Source of the DNA: Membranipora membranacea | Taxonomy: Eukaryota > Bryozoa > Gymnolaemata > Cheilostomatida > Membraniporidae | Assembly (NCBI GenBank): GCA_914767715.1 | Contig: OU612065.1 | Coordinates: 18,476,001-18,540,000 of the forward strand | Length of the DNA: 64,000 nt | Direction of reading: 5' to 3' | Shown here: positions 47,001-57,700 of the stretch, piece after piece | Numbering within the stretch: the stretch's first letter is position 1 | How the letters are laid out: each line of letters opens with the position of its first letter | The notes under the pieces: generated by a model | What the model was told of the DNA's origin: nothing | The model's input: only the letters and a program-made list of their open reading frames with translations | Databases searched by the model: none | Translations under genes and position numbers: made by a program

Positions 47001-50000
47001 CCCTGCTGCATTAACCCTGCTGCATCGATGCCAAAAAACTGATCAGAGCTTCTTATAATAACAATAAACATTGCCTGGGAAATAAGGAACTCATTTTTCT
47101 CTATTGTCCTCGATTATCGAGTTTCATAACATCCTTATCTTTCAGGGTCATAAATAAGCATGCTGGTCCGATCACTATTTGTACTTTTATAATGTTCAGG
47201 TACAATTACGATAGGCCTGCCAAACCACCTGTGTATATAGGGAGTTGTGTCCTCTTAGTAGTATACTCTATTGGTTATGTTATATATTATACACTGATAA
47301 AGAGACGGATGTTTTCTTGACAGGAATGGGTTGACATTTGACACAGAATCGCCCTCAGATAGAAAAGTAGATTAAACCAATATTTTCTATGACACCACCT
47401 TCCTACAGTACAATAATGCCTGTTTTGAGAATTTATTTTTTTTGCCTATTTATAGTTTCTTTTTTGCCGTGGAGGATATGATTAATCAATCACTCTAAAT
47501 ACCTTTGCCGCCTGGTTTAAAGTCTGGAAGATTTTCCTCAAGGTCTTCATGAAAATTGTTCCTGTCTCTTTGTAACAGTTGGTAGTAATATTTCATGACC
47601 TTGTCGACTGATTCAGCATTCTCTAACATGGCACTGGCCTGGTGTAAGTCGCCTGCAATCTGTTCGGCTTGCTTCTTGTAACTATGATTGAAATAACATG
47701 ATTTATGATTCATAGCAGACACGATAACAAAACCAGTGCTTGAAAAACAGAAATACCAGACATATTATGACAAAATATAAGCTCCGGCTACATCTTACGA
47801 ATGTAATCCATCTGTCATGAAACCATTAAATTGCATGTTGAGTGGTTGAATATCTCCTAATAGATCGAGACCTCACCCTATTATATTTACAATCCATATA
47901 ATAATTCTCATGTCTTCCAGAAATATGCAAATAAAATCACAATTTGCTTCTATTGATAGTCTTAATCACCTGGGAAGAGCAGGATTACATTTGGTCATCT
48001 CATCTTTCTTTGCAGAAGCAATAAAATCGAGGAAAGCATCGAGGTATTTATCAGCAGCCTCCGTGGCGTTCTGTGCTTCCTTCACTCTCGCGATTCTAAC
48101 ATCTCGGAGCTCGCACACCCTCGGCCAGTGCTCCTGAGCGTCCTACCAACAGAAAAAAATAAGTAAAATAGACTTCAGGCATAAGAATCATGACAAATAT
48201 TGCAGGCAAAAACTTTGTGACCGAGAAAAAAATGGCAACAGCTCAATAACCTTGAATAATATCAAACTAAAAGTACATGTATACTGTAGTTGTTGTGTAA
48301 TTACGCAGCGTATTGAAAAATTCAATTCATGATGCAAAGTTTGGAGCCCATCGAAGGAATGGCCATAAAATTTTAATGAGAAATGTCAAGTTGTACTTAA
48401 AAGAGCAGATATCAAGTACATGATATACATCATCGAGTAGAGACGACTCTTTACATTCAATTTTTTGAGGATGGCTTCCTTACTCGCCTCAGGGATACTT
48501 TCTAGCGCCATGGCTATGATTAAAGATGAATAATAAAATGACGCATATAATTTACAACGGCGCCATACAGTCTAACGTACCAACTACCTACGTGGCAATC
48601 TACAGGACCTTGAGGTGCAGCCAAAAAAAGAGAGTCATTTTGAAAACCTTCAAATTCAACCAGACCTATGCAATTACCAAATTGGTTGAATTCTCAACTT
48701 TTCTTGGCACTAGTTTTTAAGCAGCTGCCCAGGTAAAATACACTGTTTTTTCATAAAAATTTGTGAGAAATTTCACAACTTGTTGTGGGAAGAGATATGA
48801 CTCATTAAGTCAATAAAAAATTCAAGGTCAGCTCTGAGCTCCAGATTTGTGGAAAAGTTATTATCTACAGATTTCCATTCGAATAACTATCCTTGGGTGA
48901 TAGAAAAACGGCATATTTCAGCCTAAGTGCCTTTGAATCAATGTAGTTCTTATTTGATGTCTTGAAAGGCTCACCTCTCCCCCCCCCCCCCCCCCCCCAA
49001 CACTTATGAGCTCTTCATAACATTGTACACATAATTCTGGACTCAATTTGGAGTTTGATGTTCACACTAATTTAGTTGAAGAAACCTCATTGAACCTAGG
49101 AAATATTGCTCACCATTTATTCAGTTAACATAAATGAATAAGGCGCTTAAATTGGTGTTCACCTTTACACATATATTCCTTGGTTTCATCTTCCAGTTCA
49201 ACTTACCTTATCTTTTGCAGCATCCATCGCGCACCTCAGTTCACTTGTATGCAGCCTACAGGCATCCAGAGCAAGTTTGTTTAATCTCACTGCTCCATGG
49301 GCACACTCTATAGCACAACTGATCTCTTTAGACAAAAGTTGTTCTAATTCTAAAATTCAAATCCATTGTAACTTATTATGTTGGAGTTGTGCTAACATTG
49401 TCAATGAGAAGACAACTCATACTCCAACCAGAAAATCTGCGAGGGAAGAGTTTTGGTGATCGCAAGTTATCAATGCGAGGGATTTCAGTAATGCAGAAAG
49501 CCAATCCATTACGGTGTATGGATACAGCAAAAAGAACAGTGTAGCAATACAAAATAAAAATATGAACACATAAACAATGATGATAAACAGGAAGAAATGT
49601 TACTATGTTTTGGTTCCTGTTAAACTACATGAGTATTAGGTAATTAATCAGGACTTGATATGAGATAATGGAGAAGCCAAAGGGCCGCTCAAAACATAGC
49701 TTGATTACTTACGGCGATTTTTACACTCTCTTTCCTCGGCCAACCTCATCTGCTTTTCATTTTCTGCTTCACAGTGTTTCTTCTTAGCGAGTTGTTTAGC
49801 TGCGTCAGCCTCTCTCTCCTCTTTCTCTCTCTGTAGTTTAGATCTGTGCTGATTCTCCAGGTAATCTCTATGGGCTTTCTCTGCTTCATCTCGGCATTTC
49901 TCTAATGCTGCCTCTTCTTCGGGTGTACGCTTTCCTATATGGGAAAGACTGTTGCCATTTTAGGAAGCGTCAAATATATTTCACCTCATAATTAGCATTT

Positions 50001-51892
50001 TCCATGATGGGTCCCAACGTAAAATTTCCCCAAACTACTGAACAGGTGTACAAATAAACTATTATTCAAGCACCTTGCTAGGCCAAGAAATTCAAAATAA
50101 AATCCCGTCATCTTATCCGATTCCCTGTCCCAGCATTAACATCTTGCTTGTGGTAGGCGATTTCGCAAATTATTTTGTTTCGGAATTATCTATTTACATA
50201 TACATGTAAAGGCAACTCCAAACTGTATACTAATGTGCTGTAAAAATAAGACAAGGGAGTTTGGTTGATTAAATAACCAGGGGTATTATCATACGCCACA
50301 TCCCAAAGCATGGGCAATGAGATGTTGATATTGGACGCGACAATAATTAATGTGCCAGATATCTCTCTGTTCGTAGTCAGGTCTGAGAACGCCAACCGTA
50401 CTCAGTTGTCAATTGACTGCAGTGGGTTGCGAACTCTCAACCGGCGCTCTAACCAACTGAGCCTTCTCCTAGATATTGGGGCATAAGGCATAGAGTATCG
50501 CTTGAGACCATTGGATCATATTAGATTATTTTTTTGTGGTGAATTGTTGCCTATTTCACTGTCAGATCAAGCATTATCCTATGGCATGAGTATATTGATA
50601 CATAACACAATGTATATTGTTTTCTGTGTTGTTTCTTACCTGATAAAAGGAATCGCACACTGTCTTCAGCTATATTTGATATCAGCGCACCATCGTTATC
50701 CCTGTTAGGTAGTATAGGGTCACTCTGTGAGTGTGTTACATGTACAGCTGCTGCTGCCGGTTTAGCAGACTTTCTCTCTGACAGCGCGGTCTGATCCTCA
50801 TGACTTGGTTGCTTCATTTTAGCGACACTTTTGTTAGCGATGCTCATAACATCATACTCAGGTCCTCTCCTCATTGCGATAGGTGCAGCTGGGAGCCTAT
50901 TATACAGAAATATACAGGCAATGCTTCAAGAAAAGACCTATATTACAGCCAGCACCTCACAACGCTATTTGATTATATAACTCCACTCTATATGTAAAAC
51001 AGTGAGCTCAAATTCTTGTAATACCATGTAACAACCTTCAGAGTATTTACATCAATATCTATAATGATTGATAATCAGAACAATAGCAGATAACCTCTGG
51101 TTATCACCAGCTTATTGGAAGAACAAGTGGGTTGTCTTTATAGAGCATTTCTTTGTCAATATTAAATGTCGATGCTGCAACATTCTGAGAATGAAAGTGA
51201 TAGAAAAATTATGATGTGCAATTTACCCCTTTTTCTGAGTCTCCCATCCTAAGATGTCAAACGCGGTCTGAAATGCTGGCATTCTCTCGACAGCAGCCAG
51301 TCGACTGTTCTCATCATAAGCCAGAGCTATACCACCTACGGTACATATACCAGCAGCTCCGATAGCTAACTTTGTACCCCAGCTGTAAGTAAGCATCATG
51401 AATTAGGCTTTTAGAAAATATATTCGCTCATGTCAATACACTATGTGCAAAGCTAGGAAAACCATTTTGGAATGCAGTGGCAGTGTTTGTTACATGGTGT
51501 GGATAAAACCCCTTCCACTTTTTAATTCAACACTTATTCTGTGAATATTTCGATTTGTGTAGGCATATATCACAGCTCTAGAAGGGCATTTTATCTTTGT
51601 ACAATACAAAAATTGCGCCCATCACAGTGTAATGTACCTCAATTGTCACTCGTTCCTAGGGAACAATATGAGCACATGAAGGCCTTACTGCTGTGTGGGC
51701 TGTGTGTATTATATAAGAATCCACTTACCCTGATGACCCTGTGGGTGGTGGTGGTGGTGGCGGAGGTGCAGATGCCCCTCCGGTTTTCTCTTGATCTAGT
51801 TTTTGTGACATAGGAGGCTGGCTGGGTGCCTGGGCTGAAAAATTCTCTCGCATTGCAGGACAGCAATTGCAGGTTGAAGTTCTCAGCAAAGG
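38001..51892 (-). CDS. IMMT: MICOS complex subunit MIC60 (mitofilin), 5' exon not found
   Basis: Eleven exons on the minus strand: 51892-51729, 51382-51227, 50896-50640, 49934-49713, 49349-49207, 48142-47970, 47681-47503, 46719-46604, 43772-43665, 41512-41284 (donor least certain), 38539-38001. The phases agree and give 761 residues, against 758 in the full human protein. In order: a proline run before a single membrane helix (WGTKLAIGAAGICTVGGIAL), a Lys/Glu-rich stretch, a long coiled coil (with LSEEELNALLAHAHQRIFQL, a family signature), and the C-terminal mitofilin domain (FDHVVDECKKAAIF...LLSKMAIYS, ending AQNWIEEARLYLEVKQ). The protein sits in the inner mitochondrial membrane and holds cristae junctions in the MICOS complex. 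The targeting-sequence exon must lie upstream of 51892; I could not find it. About 27 residues of the usual coiled coil before the last exon are absent. Confidence 0.88.
45577..45733 (+). repeat. Direct repeat copy 1 flanking the IMMT exon copy
   Basis: This stretch of about 157 bp (with CCAGCTAAAACTAAATTGAT, TTTGACTGGCTGATATAGAC) matches 46178-46356 in the same orientation, with substitutions and one internal gap. The two copies bracket the degenerate IMMT duplication at 45754-46140. It has no protein-coding sense. Confidence 0.75.
45754..46181 (+). pseudogene. Inverted degenerate copy of two IMMT exon-like segments plus the intron between
   Basis: Read on the plus strand, 45771-46140 aligns to the minus strand of 48490-48070 almost end to end by eye, although IMMT itself is on the minus strand. 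The copy keeps an acceptor (ATATTGCAG), a short exon-like segment (45754-45806) with a GTAAAG donor, intron sequence, and then TTGGTAG followed by GAGGCTCAGGAGCACTGG. That segment corresponds to the start of IMMT exon 48142-47970 (AQEHWPRVCELR), and its frame runs to a stop at 46181. It lies in the IMMT intron between 46604 and 43772. I see no evidence that it is expressed; it is most simply a partial segmental duplication. Confidence 0.8.
46178..46356 (+). repeat. Direct repeat copy 2 flanking the IMMT exon copy
   Basis: Partner of 45577-45733 in the same orientation (CAGCTACAATCAAATTGAT, TTTGACTGGCCAATATAAAC, CGCTCAGGCCAGTACTAA). About 20 extra bases near 46310-46332 account for the length difference. 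Confidence 0.75.
48455..48513 (-). other. IMMT: Candidate extra or alternative first exon of IMMT
   Basis: On the minus strand an ATG in a strong initiation context (GCCATGG, 48511-48509) opens MALESIPEASKEAILKKLN and meets a GTAAAG donor whose phase (0) fits the next IMMT exon at 48142. An acceptor-like ATAG precedes it, but that would need a phase-1 upstream exon, whereas exon 49349-49207 ends in phase 0. It could therefore be an alternative start giving a MIC60 form without targeting sequence and membrane helix. The same segment is preserved in the inverted copy at 45754-45806. Confidence 0.35.
50400..50468 (-). repeat. tRNA-derived SINE remnant
   Basis: On the minus strand, GGCTCAGTTGGTTAGAGCGC is an almost perfect tRNA D-arm/A box, followed by GGTTGAGAGTTCGCAACC, which resembles a T-arm/B box. 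The anticodon arm expected between them is missing, so it cannot be a working tRNA. It lies in the IMMT intron between 50640 and 49934. Confidence 0.6.
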
Positions 51893-54741
51893 CTGCAGAG
51901 AAAACACTCGAAAATGACAAAAAAAAACAAAAAAAAGACGTGGAAACTGGAAGGTGGTATGTTACCAAGACCAGGGCACAGCTCCTACCGACAGAGCACA
52001 AGAGTGATTATTGATTGAAAAACTATAGAGATGTGTCAAGTAATGCGGCGAGTTGTTTGTAAAATTGACATGTTTTCTAGGTGGTATGATTGCGCTGAAC
52101 ATCACACGGGCATAAGACCTAGAAGGGCAACACATCGTATTACAGCTTATCCTGCTCCTACCGAAATCCTAACACTTTATATAATTGACTTGGCCTTGAC
52201 AAAAGATAACTTATTGTTATTTACAACCCCTAACAAACCACCGTAACTGCTACCGAGATAATACTCATAACCAACATCCCATTGCATTTTTGTCAAGTGA
52301 AATTAAAATAAAGGGGTCAGGTCCATCCTCTTAGGTAAGACAGACAATAGGCTAGATTTTGTTAGTAATGCGAGTATAACCAGTTCATCATGGAGAATGA
52401 AATGAGAGAGATGAATGTCATAGGCCCACTGTCTGCAGTTTGTCCAGTGGTAGAAGACGGCCCCAGAGGAGAAGCACTGGACTGGCACAAACTGAAAGAT
52501 CAGTGAGAATTCCATTCTCCCTGGTGAGGGGGCTACAAACATGGTCAAGACTATTATTCTTGTTCATTTCAAATGGTTTCCTTCTGATGTAAACATAGTG
52601 ATCATGAAAGGTCGCTCAATATGAAATATAGCAATAGTTGCAGTTATCACAATCATGACTATTACTACTTTTTGAATGAACTGAATGAACTGACTGAATA
52701 ATAATAAAATAATAAATAATGTGACATTACATTTATTATTACTATTTTACATTGATTGCACAAAATATACTCTTACCATTGAGGTTGCATTCCTCACAGA
52801 ATGTATTCTGCAAGTCACCCTCCACATTTTGAAGGTAGTTTTGCTATTTTTATGGTTCTTTCACCCCTAGAAACTCTCCAGTCTTGATGGAAACCCGGCT
52901 TCTTCTCTAAGTTTGCAAGGCATTGGTACTGTGAACATGACGTCACAGGGTCCACCAAGCACTGTTTCGAACTCCATTATTAGTTTTCGAAACTATTCAT
53001 CACTAACTTGGTAAAGCATATCTGGATATGGTTGCAGTTGTGTCCTCTTTCTGCACGGGGGCACAACCACAATATTAGATGGATATATTTATTACAACCA
53101 CTGACAATCACTGACAAGCACTGACAAGCACAGACAAACAAGCCATGAATTTTGCTGTAGACAAAAACATAGAAAATTCAGGTCTCTGTGGTATAGGTTA
53201 AAAAAGTATATTGTTTTGTGTGAGAATTATATGTCGTGAAACAGTCTTGGCCCCAAGCACCTCTGTACTTCACGGTACAGTAATGTCCTGATGGGCATTT
53301 ATTTAGGAAGTCATTAATAAAGTGGTCCTCGCCGTGAATGTATCTGAGAGCAAGTGTCTTAGTTTGGGTAGTCATTAGAGCATCAAAATCTGCGCTCAAT
53401 GCCTAGCTTGATAGCGTCTTCAAAAAGTCGAGAATTACACCAGGGAGAGGGGGATTATCCCACGTTGACAGGGGGCCCTCAATAATGTGCAGCATATATT
53501 TAATTCAGTCACTAATTTCACTTAATCAAACATTCTTCTAACTTCAAATTTTTGTATTGGCATTGGTATCATTTTATTTATCACAACCAAAGAGTAACAT
53601 TGAGAAAGAAGAATTAATGATGAAATAAAAATATCACATACATATTATTTAACCTACTCAAACCATGCTCTACATTAGGTTTCAAGTCTCAAATTGTGAA
53701 AACCAATATATGACCTTTGTTCTACCTTTTCTGGCATCACAGCATGTCAAGTATATGAGTTTACCCATACTACTCACATCCAACACAGAGAAATATAATG
53801 TAAACGTACATAACGAGCCTATGCAGCTTACATCAGACAGCCTTGGTTTTAGCTGCAACATTAGTCATATTCCACTCCACCGCCTGAGACTGAATTGATA
53901 AGTATTAGATAGCTAATGTGTTGGATTCGGGAGACAGCCAATGACAGGTCATAATAAAACTTTCCTCTTTCATGATAGTACCTTTTGATAACTGTATTAT
54001 AATGCAAAAAAAATAAAATTTAGTGTTTTGAGTGCCGTTTAAGTCATGACAGTCCAGGCACTAACCAGTCGGTCAACAAACTGCACTTGATTTGCACAAA
54101 ATGCCACTACCCAAAGGTATTTTCAGGAAAGTACTACCATTGGCTCTCCCAACCCAACCAATTAGGCCATCACACTGGCTAGGTATTGGTATTGGTATTT
54201 CTTCAAAGCTGAACCTAAACCAAGGAGTAAAACTCTTGCTTCTTACTTCAACACTCTGCATAGTTTGGCGGGTCCAATATAAGGCTTATAACGACGTGAG
54301 CTTAAAAGCAGTGAGGGACAATCAATTTGTTGCGACAGCTACTTATCCAAATAAATTCAAATTTTATACACGATTTTCCAATTTATTTCGGAGTACACAG
54401 ATGAGATGTATTTGGCTACACCTTTATAAAATTTCACAGTAGTTTTGGTTTCAAAAATGAGTCTGTAGAAAAATACTGAAATAATACTAAAATCATTTAG
54501 TTTCAAACACACTAAAATATTACACAAAAAATATTATTATGACACTTCATAAATTCCATTTGATAGCAGACTATACGTCTCAAGAAAAATTTGGATTGTG
54601 CAAACTTGCAGGGCTGCATTGCAAAACAGTTCATTTTTTATATAATGTAAAATATCATTCAAAATAAATAATTAGCAAAAGGCTTAATAAGTTACGAAAA
54701 TGTGAGCCTACAGAATGTCATGGAGTGTGAAAAATGGAACT
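51893..54741. other. Interval between IMMT exon 2 and the ANKFN1-type gene's stop
   Basis: It should contain the first IMMT exon and promoter (minus strand) and the 3' UTR of the gene ending at 54742, but I could not identify the IMMT first exon. A minus-strand open frame at 53399-53178, just after an AG, has a protein-like composition (listed separately). Minor repeats are a CACTGACAAG motif in tandem near 53098-53140 and GGTATT repeated three times near 54183-54200. Confidence 0.45.
53178..53405 (-). other. Possible orphan exon, 73+ codons
   Basis: A minus-strand frame preceded by CAAGCTAG (acceptor-like) reads SADFDALMTTQTKTLALRYI, continues through CPSGHYCTVKYRGAWGQDC and ends with a stop at 53178. 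The balanced, soluble-protein-like composition with four Cys and several Trp/Tyr/Phe makes it stand out from neighbouring noise, but I cannot connect it to an upstream exon or a family. Confidence 0.25.
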
Positions 54742-57700
54742 TTAAACCTCGGTAGTTTCCCCATGTTCAAGGGCAGCGAGTAAGTTATTTTTCAAGCGGA
54801 CGTACAATTTGCCTTTAGTCCAAGGATTCTGAAGTTGCAAAAGTCTATAATCATCCCTAAGCACTCTTTCTCTTGGCCCAATAACAGCCACCAGACAAAA
54901 ATCAAGCAGCTGAGCTTCTGAATACATTGGGCCGGCTAATCCCTTTCTCACAATGGCTTGATTTAGTTGCATAACGACTAGGTTGACGACTTCTCTTGCG
55001 GTAGTTTTAGGAGTGACATGTAACATGACACTAGTTCCCTTGGCTAGTCCACTGTTATAAGCCGCGTAGACTCTAAGTATACCCGGCTCCAGGTGTTCTG
55101 TGTTGTTACCAGCTGAGGCTGGTAGATGATGATAGTCTAATTCTCCGTCGTAGTATTGCCCGTTGTTATTATTAGTGTTATTCTGCAGCGATACTCCACT
55201 GTTACTGCTAGTAGGGCTAATCTGCAGTTTATCACTTCCTGTGCTCCCTCCTATTGATATTTTGTCACTATGATACCCGTCATCAGAGCTTTTACCGAAG
55301 CCATCCAGAGTGCTGCTAGCAGACGACTGCTCCAGTATAGAATTGTACAGTTGACTGAGACTTATGCCAGGTGAAGTCTTATCTCGGGCGTAGGTAATGG
55401 AGTCCATTAGCCATCGCGTTGATCTCCAGATCTGTTCTAACTGCTGATTAGAGCTACGAGCTGATTCTACCTGCTTCCTGCTTTTCTCAACTTCCTCATT
55501 TGAAAATGCCTGAAAACAACAAAGCAATAAGTCAGTCAGAAACAAGAAGCATCAGCAGTAATTACCATCAGGTTTACAGAGCAAAATTATTAAGACCAGT
55601 AACATATAATTCACTATGCTGGAACATATTCATACATACATACATACATACATAGTGTAAGCCATTAAGAAGCCATTAAGATATTTTAACTGTTCAGCCT
55701 GTATCACGAACCAAAAAATTCCAAAAAAACTAGCAGACTTTGATGGCTTGCTTACCTCTCTTTGAGCGTGTTGAGCCAGGGCTAACTGAGTGTCTACTTG
55801 GCAGGCAGCTTTAGAGTAGGTACTGATAAAATCACTCTGGTATGTATGAAGGTGAACCATCTCAAAAGCTTTCACTGGCATGTCCATATACTCTGTGCTT
55901 GTGTTTATCACATCGCATGACCCTGTGGAAAAGAGGCAAATCACATTTATAAATGATTGATGGAGTGATTGACTTAACCTTGACCTTGGCGGGGAACCCA
56001 CTGAAATACTTTCTATTTTTATGACTATTAAAATGTTTATATTGCAACAAGATACTTAGTATTTGGAAAAATTGAGCGAAAAGATGAGTGTTTTTGCGTA
56101 CCTGACTTTATTGTGGGTTGAGATTTAATACTGCAGACTAAGTCTCTGGGCGGAATAAGCAGGATAAACGAGACATTCTTAGAGAAATCTAGCACCTCTA
56201 TATCATACAGTCTATGATCACTCATCTGTTCAGCTGTCATTCCTGAAAAATAACCACAACAGAATAAGTTATAAAGTATCAAATGGTAAGAAATAATGCA
56301 ATTCCGTCTAAATGTTAGTTGTCTGCCCCTTTGCTACGAGAAGATAACCTATGCATATAGTACTCTAATTGGTAAATTAAATTGATTGGTTTGATTGTTA
56401 CAATATTGATGTTTTGTCCCAAACACCCAGGTTTTATTGGTATATGAAAAGTTTCGTTCTGCACTTACCAAGTTTATCAGCCAGTTTCTTGGCTGACTTG
56501 AGAATCTGCTTCTTGAAGGTGATGATGTTTGGGTTCTCACTCCCTCCAGCTCTTATATCTGTTTTATCAGACAAACCCAGGTCAAGCAGTGATTGCCACT
56601 CAGGTTTGGATACATTAGGGCTGTCTCTGATTTTAATATATGGTAGAGCGCTTGGGTTATTCTCAGGAACCAGCACTTTTATTGACTCCACATTGATTTT
56701 CACATGTAGATATCCAAGATACAGCCCATCAGCTACGGTGTTGTTGCTAACTTGGTGATAAAATATCATCTCCTGTAGAGAGAGATAGAAATCATATGGT
56801 AAATAAAGTGTTTTGTCTACGCCACAATGATGGGCTATCCATCTGTGTTATCAATTAGCATCCCTAAAGTTGTGTATTTTGGCCGACTTGTGCAATGTAA
56901 ATGGGATAATTTGTGGCTGTTCATCTGCTGTGATTTCATTTTGTGAGGTGCGCATAAGAAACCATAATGCGCCAATTAGAATTCAAAGTTTGATAAATAT
57001 ACGGCTGATTGTTTCCACTTTCTAGTGAAATTAATTAGACTGATAAACCAGGGATAAACAAATTGCAGAATTCCCTCTCACTCTCAATGACACTATTATT
57101 GCCTAATAGTAGGAAGGCCATGTAAGCCTCTCCTACTCAATAATTATAAAGCGCTTGCTTGCGTATGCTTGGTATAATCACTGAGGTGACACAACATTAT
57201 ATAAATGTAATGTGCCGCTGGTAGTAGATGTATAATTAGAAGAATGATTAGACAATCGGAACAGGTGACCACCACAAATATTTACTCAGACGTAATTGTC
57301 CTCCTCGCATACCCCCAGTAGGATTACAATCTGTCATCATCATCCTCATTAGCCCCTGACTTGTATAGTGGTACCAAGGAGGGATGGGTGATTTAATTAA
57401 AGAATCTTGGTCATCATTGTACCACGTTGGGGTGGCGAGAAAATTGTTTCAAGTCACCAATTTCAACATGAATTTGATTAATTTCAAGTTGATGCGGTAC
57501 TCACATTTAAAAGAGGTAATAGTGGATCCGTTGTCTGTGAATTCTTGATAAGTTTAGTCTGAGATTGCCACTTGACAGCGCTGGTGAGATTCCCTATTAG
57601 CTTTGGGTCTGATATTTGGTTAACTATGGCTAATACGATACTTCCATTACTGTCATTGATTGGTTTGTAGAAAAGCTTTCCTAGATCCTGAATGCCCATC

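Noticed and set aside
47910-48137. 75-codon plus-strand frame
   Set aside because: It is the antisense shadow of IMMT exon 48142-47970.
48979-49000. C-run of about 20 bases
   Set aside because: A simple homopolymer in an IMMT intron; recorded only as a likely sequencing/assembly weak point.
54092-54442. 116-codon plus-strand frame next to GGTATT repeats
   Set aside because: Antisense to the 3' UTR region of the ANKFN1-type gene; low-complexity part and no recognisable domain.
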